DNA of 64,000 nucleotides, from the NCBI RefSeq assembly GCF_042662625.1, contig NZ_JBHSXH010000015.1:1-64000 (forward strand). The letters run 5' to 3'. Source of the DNA: Halopelagius fulvigenes (GTDB lineage Archaea; Halobacteriota; Halobacteria; Halobacteriales; Haloferacaceae). Of the stretch, positions 24,595-33,764 are shown in pieces. Each line of letters starts with the position of its first letter. The stretch's first letter is position 1. Below the pieces are notes generated by a model that was not told the origin of the DNA, did no database searches, and worked only from the letters and a program-made list of their open reading frames with translations. The translations under genes and the position numbers were made by a program.

Positions 24595-24846
24595 GTGACC
24601 GATACGTACGTGTGCCCGTACTGCGGCGCGACCGAACACCGCGAGTACCGCGTTCGACTCATCCTCCTGACCTGCCCGGAGTGCGGCGAGAACGGGCGGT
24701 TCCTCAACGAGGAACTCGTCGAAGTCCTCGACGAGATTCCGGAGGAGGAGGTACCCGAGGAGTGGTCCGAACTCCCCGCCGACCAGCGACTCCACCGCGC
24801 GATGGAGCGAGGGTTGGTCGATTCGGACCGCCTCCGACTGCTGTAA
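24595..24846 (+). CDS. Small zinc-ribbon protein
   Basis: An 83-residue protein starting with GTG. CPYCGATEHREYRVRLILLTCPECGENG (residues 7-34) is a two-knuckle zinc ribbon (CxxC...CxxC); the rest is an acidic helical tail (LVEVLDEIPEEEVPEEW). Such proteins are common in haloarchaea and mostly uncharacterised. It follows the amylase gene by 136 bases and converges with the helicase gene. The function is unknown; nucleic-acid or protein binding is typical of the fold. Confidence 0.8.
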   Translation: MTDTYVCPYCGATEHREYRVRLILLTCPECGENGRFLNEELVEVLDEIPEEEVPEEWSELPADQRLHRAMERGLVDSDRLRLL

Positions 24847-24887
24847 CTCGCGGCGAGGCGGCGTACGCGACTCCTCGCGGGGACGGC

Positions 24888-27212
24888 TCAGTCCCCCGTG
24901 AGCGCGGCGAGTAACCGCACCGCCTCCGCCTTCGAGAGCGGGTCGTTGGCGTTGCCGCAGTGCGGCGACTGCACGCAGGCGGGACAGCCGTCCTCGCAGT
25001 CGCAGTCGGCTATCATCTCCCTCGTCCGCCGCATCAGCGTCTCCACCTCGCCGTACCCGCTCTCAGTCAGGCCGACGCCGCCGGGGTAGCCGTCGTAGAC
25101 GAATATCGTCGATCGGTCCGTGTGCGGGTGGTGCGGCGTCGAGAGGCCGCCGATGTCCCCCCTATCGCAGAGGAACGACAGCGGAAACAGCGAAATCATC
25201 CCGTGTTCCGCGGCGTGGATGCCGCCGTTGAAGCCGTACTCCCCGCCCGATTCGCGCATTTCGATCTCGACGTCCCGCGGGACGGTGAAGTAGAGCGCTT
25301 TCGTCCGGAGCGTCGTCTCCGGCAGGTCCAGCGACTCCCGGCCGATGGCCTCGCCGCGCTTGGGGTCTCTGCGCTCGAACCCGGTAATCTGCTTGCGCAT
25401 CGTCACCTCGGCGAACCGGACTTCGGTGTCGGGCCGGGCGGGCAGTTCCTTCCGGCGTAAATCCTCCTCGACGGTGATGGTCTTGTCGTGGAGGACGCGC
25501 GTGTAGTAGTCCGCCCACGTCGGCTGCAGTATCGCCGTGTCGCGGTCCAAATCCAGTTTCGTCACCTCGTAGGACTGTCCCTGGTGGTGGTATATCGCGC
25601 CGCGGTGGGCGTCGCGCAGGGCGTCCTCGAACGACAGGGAGGCGATGACCTCGTTCGACCGGCCGTCGAGTAAGTCCACCTCCCGACTCTCGATGGTCCG
25701 CAGGCTCATCTCGTGTTGCGGGCTTCCGTCGCCGGAGTGCGTCCAGCGCATCCCCTTCTCCGTCTCCCGCCGGGCGAGTTCGCCCGCCGACTCCAGCGAG
25801 GAAACCACGTCGGGGAACGTCTCACCGAAGTGCGCCTCGTCCGCCCGCGAGAGCCAGTTCTCCGCGGCGGCGCTCTTCACGTGGTCCGGCAGGAGTTCCT
25901 CGTTCTCGGGGTTCGAAATCGCGCGCTCGGGGTCGCCCTCCCAGAACTCCTCGGGGTGGTTCATCAGGTACTGGTCGAGTTGGTCCTCGCCGCCGACGAG
26001 GACGACGAGGGCGTCGTCGTCGCCGCGCCCGGCCCGGCCCGCTTGCTGGAACGCGGACATGCGCGTGCCGGGGTAGCCGTCGACGAGCACGGCGTCCAAC
26101 CCGCCGACGTCCACGCCGAGTTCGAGTGCGTTCGTGGACCAGACGCCGGTGACGCTCCCGTCGTGGAGGCCGGCCTCTATCTCCCGGCGTTTCTCGTGTT
26201 TGAGGGCGGCTTGGTACGCCGAGACGCCGGCGGCGGCCGCGCGTTCACCGCGTTCGCGCAGGTCGTTCGCGCTCTCGGTGGCGTAGCGTTCGGCCGCCTG
26301 TCGGGCGCGGGTGAACGCCAGCGTCTGGTGGCCGCGCGAGAGGAGGTCCACGAACAGGTTCTTCGTCTCGACGTGACTGGAGCGCCGCCGTCCGCTTCCG
26401 CGGTTCTCGTCGCGGTACTCCGGCGGGTTCCACAGCACCCAGTGCGTCGCGCCCGTTCCGCTGGTGTCCTCGTCCACGAGGCGGAACGACGACTCCTCCT
26501 TGCCGGTGACGCGCGCGGCGTGTTCGACGGGGTTGCCGATGGTGGCCGAACAGCAGACGTACTGCGGGTCGCTCCCGAAGCGTTCGCAGACGCGGTTCAA
26601 CCGCCGGAGCGTGAGGGCGACGTGGCTACCGAAGACGCCGCGGTAGCCGTGCACCTCGTCTATCACCACGGTCTCAAGCGAGGAGAAGAACCACTCCCAG
26701 AGGCGGTGGGCGTGCGGCAGAAGCGCGTAGTGGAGCATGTCGGGGTTCGAAAGCACCACCGTCGGGCGGCGCTTCCGAACGTCGCGCTTCTCGGACTTCG
26801 AGAGGCGACCGGTGTACTGTTCGACGGAGACGCGACTGCCGAAGCCCAACGCGCGGGCTAAGTCCGAGAGGGTCTCGGCTTGGTCGGCGACGAGGGCGTT
26901 CTGCGGGCCGAGATACAGCGTCCGGCCGCCACGGTCCATCGCGCGTTCGAACGCCGGGACGGTGTACGCGAGGCTCTTTCCGCTGGCCGTCTGCGTCGCC
27001 AACACGACGTTCTGGCCGTCGCGGACCGCCTCGATAGCCTCGGCTTGGTGGCGGTACAGGCGGTCGATGCCGTCGGCTTCCAGCGCCGACGCGAGGCGCG
27101 GTTCGAGGTCGATGTCGGCGAACTCCGGGTCGCGCGCCTCGACCCGTCGGTGGTCGCGTATCTGCCCCTCGTAGTACGGTCGGCCGCGGAGCCACTCGAC
27201 TAGGTCGTCCAC
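24888..27212 (-). CDS. MrfA/Hrq1-type SF2 helicase with DUF1998 domain
   Basis: A 774-residue DEAD/DEAH helicase resembling bacterial MrfA (YprA) and eukaryotic Hrq1, 3'-5' helicases used in repair of crosslink-type damage. Walker A is TQTASGKS (residues about 73-80), motif II is DEVH (near 180), then SATIGNP and a second RecA domain with the ELGVDVGGLDAV and QQAGRAGRGDDDA motifs (about 375-420). The C-terminal DUF1998 domain has the four-cysteine cluster CDCEDGCPACVQSPHCG (about 739-755), a structural metal site. It is a single gene, convergent with the zinc-ribbon gene and divergent from the DCC gene. Confidence 0.92.
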   Translation of the reverse strand: MDDLVEWLRGRPYYEGQIRDHRRVEARDPEFADIDLEPRLASALEADGIDRLYRHQAEAIEAVRDGQNVVLATQTASGKSLAYTVPAFERAMDRGGRTLYLGPQNALVADQAETLSDLARALGFGSRVSVEQYTGRLSKSEKRDVRKRRPTVVLSNPDMLHYALLPHAHRLWEWFFSSLETVVIDEVHGYRGVFGSHVALTLRRLNRVCERFGSDPQYVCCSATIGNPVEHAARVTGKEESSFRLVDEDTSGTGATHWVLWNPPEYRDENRGSGRRRSSHVETKNLFVDLLSRGHQTLAFTRARQAAERYATESANDLRERGERAAAAGVSAYQAALKHEKRREIEAGLHDGSVTGVWSTNALELGVDVGGLDAVLVDGYPGTRMSAFQQAGRAGRGDDDALVVLVGGEDQLDQYLMNHPEEFWEGDPERAISNPENEELLPDHVKSAAAENWLSRADEAHFGETFPDVVSSLESAGELARRETEKGMRWTHSGDGSPQHEMSLRTIESREVDLLDGRSNEVIASLSFEDALRDAHRGAIYHHQGQSYEVTKLDLDRDTAILQPTWADYYTRVLHDKTITVEEDLRRKELPARPDTEVRFAEVTMRKQITGFERRDPKRGEAIGRESLDLPETTLRTKALYFTVPRDVEIEMRESGGEYGFNGGIHAAEHGMISLFPLSFLCDRGDIGGLSTPHHPHTDRSTIFVYDGYPGGVGLTESGYGEVETLMRRTREMIADCDCEDGCPACVQSPHCGNANDPLSKAEAVRLLAALTGD

Positions 27213-27319
27213 ACGCCTCCTCGGACCGAGGCCGCCCTGACGCTTTCGGTCGCGGGGGGCGGAATCGACCGCCTCCGTCGGTCCAGCACGGTTTTGTCCG
27301 CGCGGGCCGAACGCGGCCC

Positions 27320-27751
27320 ATGGACGAGTACGACGCCGTGCTGATATACGACGGCGAGTGCGCCTACTGTTCCATCGCGGCGAAGGCGCTCCGACGACTG
27401 GACCGCGTCGGCGCGATTTCGTGGTACGACGATGCGTCGCAGGCGTTCTTGGAGGCGCAGTTCGGTGAGACGCCGTTCGCCATGTTCCTCGTGGACCGAA
27501 ACGAGGGGCAGGTGTACGCCGGCGGGGCCGCAGCGCAGGAACTGGCCGACCGCGCCGGGACGCCGGGCATCGTCGGCGCTCTCGTCCGCGACAACTACGA
27601 CCGCATCGCCGGCGCGGTCGGCGCGGTCAGCGGTCGGAACCGCGACCCCGACGACTACCACGAGACGTATCCGCTGGAGGAAGAGGCGGAGGACCTGTTC
27701 GAGGAACTCGTCGAAGAGGCTGAGGAACGCCCGGAAGCCCTCTCGGGATGA
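27320..27751 (+). CDS. DCC-family thiol-disulfide oxidoreductase (DUF393)
   Basis: A 143-residue thioredoxin-like protein of the DCC family, named for its DxxCxxC motif: here DGECAYCSIAAKALRRLD at residues 10-27, the predicted redox site. There is no signal peptide, and an acidic tail follows. Its stop overlaps the next start codon by four bases (ATGA), so it is translationally coupled to the DUF123 gene. The partner and substrate are unknown; the pairing with a nuclease-like protein is not an established pathway to my knowledge. Confidence 0.88.
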   Translation: MDEYDAVLIYDGECAYCSIAAKALRRLDRVGAISWYDDASQAFLEAQFGETPFAMFLVDRNEGQVYAGGAAAQELADRAGTPGIVGALVRDNYDRIAGAVGAVSGRNRDPDDYHETYPLEEEAEDLFEELVEEAEERPEALSG

Positions 27752-28323
27752 CCGGCGCGGCGGACGGGCCGGTCGTCCTCAACCCGGCGGCGATACGCGC
27801 GGGCGAGGACGGACTCGGAATCGGCGACGGCGACGCGCCGCCGGGAACCTACTCGCTCGTGTACGAACTGAGAGAAGACGCGCGCGTCGAAGTCGGCGCG
27901 TTGGGCGAGTACGAGTTCCCAGCGGGCGCGTACGCCTACGTCGGTAGCGCGCACGGGTCGAACGGACTCGGGCGGGTCGAACGCCACTGCCGCGTCGCGG
28001 CGGGCAACCACGGGATCCGTCACTGGCACGTCGATTATCTCGGCGGCCACCCCGGCACCGACCTCGCGGCCGTCGTCGCGTCGCCGGACGACGAACTCCG
28101 TTCGTTGGGCCGCCGAGGAAACCTCGGCGATAGCGAATGCCGTCTCGCGCGTCACCTCGGCGGTTCGTCCGACGCCTCCTCGCCTGCGGCCGAACGTCCC
28201 CTGTCGACCCCCGTCTCCGGATTCGGGTCGTCGGACTGCGACTGCGACGCCCACCTCGTCTCCGGAGCGGACGTACAGACGATTCTCTCGGTGGTCGTCG
28301 AGTTCTTCGAAGGGAAAGAGTAG
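27748..28323 (+). CDS. DUF123 (GIY-YIG-like) protein
   Basis: A 191-residue member of DUF123, a GIY-YIG-related family (sometimes fused to endonuclease III). The GTYSLVYEL strand, GAYAYVGSAHGSNGLGRVERH (residues about 64-84, the GIY-YIG core with its arginine), RHWHVDYL and GFGSSDCDCDAHLV are all present. The family is usually about 140 residues; the extra length comes from an insertion near residues 112-135 containing RRGNLGDS, encoded by a palindrome shared with the Rad25-like gene. Nuclease activity is possible but not shown for this family. It is coupled to the DCC gene by an ATGA overlap. Confidence 0.85.
   Translation: MTGAADGPVVLNPAAIRAGEDGLGIGDGDAPPGTYSLVYELREDARVEVGALGEYEFPAGAYAYVGSAHGSNGLGRVERHCRVAAGNHGIRHWHVDYLGGHPGTDLAAVVASPDDELRSLGRRGNLGDSECRLARHLGGSSDASSPAAERPLSTPVSGFGSSDCDCDAHLVSGADVQTILSVVVEFFEGKE
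28111..28129. repeat. Coding palindrome, copy B
   Basis: CGCCGAGG-AAA-CCTCGGCG, a perfect 8-bp stem, in the DUF123 gene in the same reading phase as copy A (6812-6830). The match extends to 24 of 26 bases, from TTGG upstream to GA downstream, and encodes RRGNLGD in both. Confidence 0.85.
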
Positions 28324-28468
28324 AGAGTCCCTTCAAACCGACGCCTCAGTCCGGGCAGGCTGAGAGCGTCGGCGTTGCCGGTTGAGTCAGAGGCACCCCG
28401 GCACCCGGTATTTACGTTCCGACCGTATTTAATTCATCTGTCGGCGTTATTCGTCAGTATCTGGTTAT

Positions 28469-28499
28469 AGCATATAAAAACTTCGGCCGTTTATATGCT
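28469..28499. promoter_or_regulatory. Perfect 10-bp inverted repeat upstream of the second FilR1-type regulator
   Basis: AGCATATAAA (28469-28478) and TTTATATGCT (28490-28499) with an 11-base spacer. The repeat ends 18 bases before the TATA box of the downstream regulator, so it is a candidate operator, perhaps for that regulator itself. It follows the convergently unshared 3' end of the DUF123 gene by about 145 bases. Confidence 0.7.
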
Positions 28500-28516
28500 G
28501 TATTACCTTCGAACGT

Positions 28517-28525
28517 TTTTATAAA
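28517..28525 (+). promoter_or_regulatory. TATA box of the second FilR1-type regulator
   Basis: TTTTATAAA centred 27 bases before the ATG at 28548, predicting a leaderless transcript. Confidence 0.75.
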
Positions 28526-28547
28526 CTCGCTGTCGAATTCGGCCAGT

Positions 28548-29342
28548 ATGCGGTCGGAGGATATCTCGGAGACGCTCAGGTTGCTCTGTCGCCGCGAGGG
28601 CGTCCTTCGGCGCGTCGATTCCGAGGGGAGTCGCAAGCGTGACCTCATCGAGGAGCTCGCCGTCTCGCGGTCCACCGTCGACCGTTCGCTCCGCGAACTG
28701 GTCGACGCCGGCCTCGTCTCCCGGTCCGGCGGCGTCTACCGCCGAACGCTGGCGGGCGAGTTGGCGTTAGAGGAGTACGACCGCATCTCACGCCGACTCG
28801 ACGGCCTGATGGGGTCGCCCTCCTTCCTCGACGGACTCCCCGCCGAGAGCGACGCGGACCCCGTTCTGTTCGACGGCGCGACGGTCTCGGAGGCGGAGCG
28901 ACAGTCGCCGTCCGCGCCGATCCACAGCTTCACCGAGCTCTTGGAGCGGTCGTCGTACGTCGTCGGATTCGCCTCGGCCGTCTTCCCCGCGGAGGTGGAG
29001 ACGTACCGCGAACAGCTCCGGCGCGGCGAGTTGGTCTCGCGGATGGTCGTCACCGACTCCGTCTGCGAACGACTCGTCTCCCAGTACGGGGACGCGGTCC
29101 AGGAGGGACTGGAAACCGGTCGAATCGACGTCAGGCGCGCGCCGGACCTGCCGTCGTACACCCTGGTCGTCGGTTCGACGACCGACTGCGCGGAGGTGGG
29201 ACTCGTCTCTCACACGTCGAACGGAGTCCGGGGGGTCCTCCGAAACGACGACCCGGAGGCCGTCGAGTGGGCGCGGCGGCGAATCGCGACGTACTGGCGC
29301 ACCTCGGAAGTGGTCTGCCCGCCCGCTCGCGGCGACGACTGA
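28548..29342 (+). CDS. HTH transcriptional regulator, FilR1-like
   Basis: A 264-residue regulator. Residues 1-75 form a winged helix-turn-helix (RKRDLIEELAVSRSTVDRSLRELVDAGLVSRSGGVY). Residues about 120-255 form the FilR1-type sensor domain (HSFTELLERSSYVVGFASAVFPAEVETYREQL begins it). The overall plan is that of the regulator at 1.5 kb, but the sequences are clearly diverged. A strong TATA box and a perfect inverted repeat lie directly upstream, suggesting autoregulation. The regulated genes are unknown; the aminotransferase starts only 46 bases downstream and could be cotranscribed. Confidence 0.87.
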   Translation: MRSEDISETLRLLCRREGVLRRVDSEGSRKRDLIEELAVSRSTVDRSLRELVDAGLVSRSGGVYRRTLAGELALEEYDRISRRLDGLMGSPSFLDGLPAESDADPVLFDGATVSEAERQSPSAPIHSFTELLERSSYVVGFASAVFPAEVETYREQLRRGELVSRMVVTDSVCERLVSQYGDAVQEGLETGRIDVRRAPDLPSYTLVVGSTTDCAEVGLVSHTSNGVRGVLRNDDPEAVEWARRRIATYWRTSEVVCPPARGDD

Positions 29343-29388
29343 CTGCGCTACCCGAACACCTTACTCCCCCGACGGGGAAGTTCGCCCG

Positions 29389-30513
29389 ATGTTCCCGACG
29401 CTCCCCTACCTCGAGTGGATCGACGGCCGCACGGAGGCCGCCGAACACGACTTCGGGTCGAGCGACCTCCGGTCGTCCGCCGACGACGGGGCCGTCGTCC
29501 CCGACCCCCTCCGCGGTCGTTCCGCGCCCGACGACGCGTCCCTCCGCGCACAACTGGCCGCCGAGTACGACGTGGACGAGGAGAACGTGCTCGTGACCGC
29601 GGGCGCGACGCAGGCGAACTTCCTCGTCGCCGCGGCCGCGATAGACCTCGCGACGACTTCGGAGACGGGCCGCAAGCCGCAGGTCCTCGCCGAGAAGCCG
29701 GGCTATCAACCGTTGGTCGTCACGCCGGAGGCGTTGGGCGCGCGCGTTGACCGCTTCCTGCGTCCGGACGAAGAGGGGTTTCGGCTGGAACCGAAGCGCA
29801 TCTCGAACGCCGTCTCCGACGCCTTCGCACTCGCGGTGGCGGCGAACCGCCACAATCCAAGCGGGAACCTCTCGGACCGCGAAACGCTCGCCGAGGCGGC
29901 GCAGGCGTGCGCCGACGCCGACGGCTACCTCCTCGTGGACGAGGTGTACGCGCCGTACGTGCGCGACGCCGACGAGGGGGAGTCGCCCGTCCGCGCGTTC
30001 GGCGGACCGACCGCCGCGGGACTGCCGAACACCGTCGTCACGGGGTCGCTGACGAAGTTCTACGGCCTCGGCGGCCTCCGAATCGGGTGGCTGATAGGGC
30101 CGACGGAGGTGGTCGAACGCGCCCGCGAGGTGGCGCGCCACCTCGCGTCCGTCGCGGAACCGAGTCGCCGCCTCGCCCGCCGCGCGGTCCACGACGCCGC
30201 CGAGTTGACCGCCTCGGCGCGGGATCGCCTCGCGCGGAACCACGAACTCCTCGAATCGTTCGTCGCGGAACGCGACGCCCTCTCCGGGAGCGTCCACCCC
30301 GGGGGCTCGTTCGCACTCCTGTCGCACGCGGGGGCCACCGGCGACGCCTTCGCGGAGGCGGCGTGGGACGAGGGCGTCCTCGTCGTCCCCGGCCGCTTCT
30401 TCAACCGGCCGGACCACTTCCGACTCGCACTCGGCCGACCGCCCGAGGAGATGGCCGCCGGACTCGACGCCCTCTCCGAGGTGGTGGCGTCGGTTCCGGA
30501 GTCCGGAGCGTAG
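29389..30513 (+). CDS. PLP-dependent aminotransferase, class I/II
   Basis: A 374-residue fold-type I aminotransferase. The PLP lysine is in TGSLTKFYGLGGLRIGWL (residues about 218-235), NRHNPSGN (about 155-162) supplies the cofactor Asn, and DEVYAPYV (about 184-191) the Asp/Tyr pair; the phosphate-binding region starts TAGATQANF. The amino donor cannot be assigned. It converges with the lactate dehydrogenase gene, with only 11 bases between stop codons, and follows the FilR1-type regulator closely. Confidence 0.9.
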   Translation: MFPTLPYLEWIDGRTEAAEHDFGSSDLRSSADDGAVVPDPLRGRSAPDDASLRAQLAAEYDVDEENVLVTAGATQANFLVAAAAIDLATTSETGRKPQVLAEKPGYQPLVVTPEALGARVDRFLRPDEEGFRLEPKRISNAVSDAFALAVAANRHNPSGNLSDRETLAEAAQACADADGYLLVDEVYAPYVRDADEGESPVRAFGGPTAAGLPNTVVTGSLTKFYGLGGLRIGWLIGPTEVVERAREVARHLASVAEPSRRLARRAVHDAAELTASARDRLARNHELLESFVAERDALSGSVHPGGSFALLSHAGATGDAFAEAAWDEGVLVVPGRFFNRPDHFRLALGRPPEEMAAGLDALSEVVASVPESGA

Positions 30514-30524
30514 GGGACGCCGGC

Positions 30525-33500
30525 TCAGACCAACGCGTCGGCCAGCATCTCGACCGGATGCGGCGGGTCCTCGTTCTCGCCGTCGAACTCGCCTATCTGC
30601 GACCGGCAGGACGCGCCGGGCGCGACGACCGTATCGCCGTCCGACGCCGCCACCTGCTCCGAGAGCAGTTCGCCGATGGCCTTCGACATCGAGTAGTGCT
30701 CGGCCTCGTAGCCGAAACTCCCGGCCATGCCGCAGCACGTCGAGTCCAGCGGGTCCACCCGGTAGCCCGCCTCGTCGAGGACGGCCACCGCGTGGTGGTC
30801 CTTCTTCGTTGATTTCTGGTGGCAGTGGCCGTGGTACGTGAGCGTCAGCGAGGGGGCGTTCGGCTCGACGGGGGCGTCCGCCAGGAGGTCGAACGTATCG
30901 AAGTACTCCATCACGCCGTAGGTGCTCACCGCCACCCGTTCGACGCTCTCGCCGGAGAGTAGATCGAGGTAGTCGTGCTGGAACATCACGGCGTCGGACG
31001 GTTCGACCACGACCACGTCCCACCCCTCGGCGACGAGGGGCGCGAGTGCCTCCACGTTCCGTTCGGCGGCGCGGCGCGCCTTGTCGACGAAGCCCTTCGA
31101 GTGGGCCGGGCGGCCGGAGTCGGCGACGCCGTCGGGAATCCGGACGTGGACGCCGACGGCTTCGAGGGCGCGAACCGCCGCCTTGCCCGCATCGGGGTGG
31201 TTGTAGTTCGTGTACGTGTCGGGGAACAACAGCACCTTGCGGTCGGCCTGCGCCTCGGAGACGTCCGACCGGCCCCGCTCTGCCCGCGCCTTCCGCGCTC
31301 GCTTTTCCGAGGCGGCCGCGCCGCCTCGCTTCTCGAACCACTCGACGAACGTCGCGCGGTGGAACGTCGGCAACTCGCGTTCCTCGGCGATGCCGAGCGT
31401 CTTCTCCATCACCGTCCGCGCGCCGGGCACCTTCGAGGCGACGTTCGAGAGGGGCGCGAGGGCGCTTCCCACCTTCGAGAGCGTCTCGATGTTGGCGAAC
31501 ATCCTGTCGCGGAGCGACGCCCCGTTTCGCCGGTGGTGCTCGTGGAGCACCTCCGTCCGCATCTTCGCCATGTCGACTTCGCTCGGGCAGTCCTTCGTAC
31601 AGCCCTTACAGCCGATACAGAGGTCCAACACCTCGTGGACGAACTCGTCTTCGAACATCTCCTCTTCGGGCAGGCCGCCGCTCATCGCCTGCCGGAGCAT
31701 GTTCGCCCGGCCGCGCGTGGAGAGAATCTCCTCCTCCTCCGCGCGGAACGTCGGGCACATCACGCCGCCCGTCGTCTCCTGCGGGCCGCGGCACCCGGCG
31801 CACCCGTGGCAGAGTTCCGCCATGCCCTGAAAGCCGTTCTCGTTCTCCCAGTTCAGCGAGGGGTCGAACCCCGCGTCGAACTCGTAGTCGGGCGAGAACC
31901 GCAGGTTCTCGGTCATGTCGTGGTCGCCGCAGACGTTCCCCGGATTCAGTATCCAGTCGGGGTCGAACGCCGACTTCAGGTCGCGGAACGTCCGCCAGAG
32001 GTCGTCGCCGTACAGTTTGCGGTTCCACTGGGTGCGGGCGCGGCCGTCGCCGTGTTCGCCCGAGACCGACCCGCCGTACTTCACCACGAGGTCCGTCATC
32101 TCGTCGGCGATGGCCTCGAACTCCGCCAGTCCCTCGACCGTCTTGGTGTTCACGAGGGGGCGGATGTGGAGGACGCCCGGCCCGGCGTGCGCGTAGTAAC
32201 TGGCGAACGTGTCGTACTCGTCGAGGATGTCCTGCACGTCGGAGACGTACGCCGGGAGGTTCTCCGCCGGGATGGCGGTGTCCTCGATGTACGCGACGTG
32301 TTTCTCGTCCGTCGTCCGCGAGAGGAGGATGGGGAGGCCGGACTTGCGCATCTTCCAGAACTTCGCGCGCGTCTCGGCGTCGTGCGCCTCCATCGCCGTC
32401 AGCGCCGTCGGCGGCTTCCGCGTCGTCTCCGCCGCGCCCTCCGCGGGGTCCGCGACGGAGTCCGCCGCCGGCGCGCGGTCGGCGACGAGGTTCGCCACCT
32501 TCTCCCTCCCGTCGGCGTCGTCCTCGGCGTAGAACTCCACGAGGAGGACGGCGTTCGTCCCGTCGGGGAGCATCCCGACCACGTCTTTGAACTCCGCGGT
32601 GTTCCGCGCGAGGTCCAAGAGCACGTCGTCCATCACCTCCACCGCCGCGGGGCCGTGTTCGAGGATGGGTTCGACGTCCTCCATCGCGCTCACGACGTCG
32701 GGGTACGTCAGAAGCGCCACCGACGCGGTGTTCGGGATGGGTTCCAGCGACACCGTCGCCTCCGTGACTATCGCGAGGGTGCCCTCGGACCCGGCGAGCA
32801 AGCGCGCGAGGTTCACCGTCCCCGGTTCGCTGTCGGGGTCCACGCCGGAGTCGTCCGGCAGTCGTCGTTCGCCCCGCATCTCGTCCACCAGCATGTCGAG
32901 GTTGTACCCCGAGACGTTCCGCTTCAGGTCGGGGTACGCCTCCGCTATCTCCTCGGCCTCCTCGTCCAAGACGCGCGCGACTTCGGCGTAGATGCGCGCC
33001 TCCAAGTCGCCCTCCGGGTCGCCCTCCTCGTGGAGCGTTTCGACCGACACCTCGCCGAAGGTGGTGACGGTGCCGTCCGCGAGGACGACTTCCGCCTCCT
33101 CGAGGTAGTAGTCCGTCTTGCCGTACTTCAGCGAGTGCGACCCAGTGGAGTTGTTCCCGATAGCGCCGCCGAGGGCGGACTTGTCGCCCCACGCGGGGTC
33201 GGGCGCAAACTTCAGTCCGTGCGGCTTCAGTTCCGCGTTCAGGTCGCCGAGTCGGACCCCCACCTGCGCCCGCGCCGTCCCGGCGTCGGGGTCTATCGAC
33301 CGAACCTCGTCCATGTGCTTCATCAGGTCCAGCACCACCGCCTCGTTGACCGTCTGCCCGGCGAGACTCGTGCCGCCGCCGCGCGGGAGGACGGGAATCT
33401 CCCGCCTCGCGCAGTACTCCACGACGGCGACCACGTCCTCGGTGGACCTCGGCATCACCACCCCGATGGGCGTCTTCTCGTACGCCGAGGCGTCGGTGGC

Positions 33501-33662
33501 GTACTGCTGTCGGGTGTAGGAGTCGAACCGGACGTCGCCCGCCACCAGTTCTTCGAGGTCCGAGACGAGGCCCGACCGGTCCACGTCGTCGCTCACGTAG
33601 TCGTAGTTCGCCCTCTCGTCGGCCGACGGGTCACCGACGGCGTCGCGCGTGTTCGATGCCAT
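30525..33662 (-). CDS. FAD-linked D-lactate/glycolate dehydrogenase with Fe-S and CCG domains
   Basis: A 1045-residue fusion of a GlcD-type flavoprotein and a GlpC-type electron-transfer part. The FAD-binding domain (about 50-270) has PRGGGTSLAGQTVN near 95-108 and GAIGNNSTGSHS near 165. The FAD-oxidase C domain spans about 280-570. Two cysteine clusters follow: CHGCAGCRG (near 616) and CIGCKGCTKDCPS (near 685). Two cysteine-rich CCG modules end with HGHCHQKS (near 945) and CCGMAGSFGYE (near 975). It oxidises D-lactate or glycolate at the membrane and passes electrons to quinone. A TATA box at 33692-33700 gives a nearly leaderless mRNA. The lactate permease upstream on the same strand supports lactate as substrate. 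Confidence 0.92.
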   Translation of the reverse strand: MASNTRDAVGDPSADERANYDYVSDDVDRSGLVSDLEELVAGDVRFDSYTRQQYATDASAYEKTPIGVVMPRSTEDVVAVVEYCARREIPVLPRGGGTSLAGQTVNEAVVLDLMKHMDEVRSIDPDAGTARAQVGVRLGDLNAELKPHGLKFAPDPAWGDKSALGGAIGNNSTGSHSLKYGKTDYYLEEAEVVLADGTVTTFGEVSVETLHEEGDPEGDLEARIYAEVARVLDEEAEEIAEAYPDLKRNVSGYNLDMLVDEMRGERRLPDDSGVDPDSEPGTVNLARLLAGSEGTLAIVTEATVSLEPIPNTASVALLTYPDVVSAMEDVEPILEHGPAAVEVMDDVLLDLARNTAEFKDVVGMLPDGTNAVLLVEFYAEDDADGREKVANLVADRAPAADSVADPAEGAAETTRKPPTALTAMEAHDAETRAKFWKMRKSGLPILLSRTTDEKHVAYIEDTAIPAENLPAYVSDVQDILDEYDTFASYYAHAGPGVLHIRPLVNTKTVEGLAEFEAIADEMTDLVVKYGGSVSGEHGDGRARTQWNRKLYGDDLWRTFRDLKSAFDPDWILNPGNVCGDHDMTENLRFSPDYEFDAGFDPSLNWENENGFQGMAELCHGCAGCRGPQETTGGVMCPTFRAEEEEILSTRGRANMLRQAMSGGLPEEEMFEDEFVHEVLDLCIGCKGCTKDCPSEVDMAKMRTEVLHEHHRRNGASLRDRMFANIETLSKVGSALAPLSNVASKVPGARTVMEKTLGIAEERELPTFHRATFVEWFEKRGGAAASEKRARKARAERGRSDVSEAQADRKVLLFPDTYTNYNHPDAGKAAVRALEAVGVHVRIPDGVADSGRPAHSKGFVDKARRAAERNVEALAPLVAEGWDVVVVEPSDAVMFQHDYLDLLSGESVERVAVSTYGVMEYFDTFDLLADAPVEPNAPSLTLTYHGHCHQKSTKKDHHAVAVLDEAGYRVDPLDSTCCGMAGSFGYEAEHYSMSKAIGELLSEQVAASDGDTVVAPGASCRSQIGEFDGENEDPPHPVEMLADALV

Positions 33663-33691
33663 CTCTCTCTACCGGCGTGTTAGTCGGTGTC

Positions 33692-33700
33692 GTATAAAAA
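33692..33700 (-). promoter_or_regulatory. TATA box of the lactate dehydrogenase gene
   Basis: Minus strand TTTTTATAC, about 34 bases before the start codon, within the 102-bp gap after the permease. The dehydrogenase therefore has its own promoter even though it follows lctP. Confidence 0.65.
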
Positions 33701-33764
33701 CCCGAAGCCGCGCCGCCGGGGCGGACGCCCCGCGACGTTCCCAATTTCCGACGGGTCGATCCCG

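Noticed and set aside
30975..33683. 902-codon plus-strand frame opposite the lactate dehydrogenase
   Set aside because: A shadow frame with no domain character. The opposite strand has FAD and Fe-S motifs.
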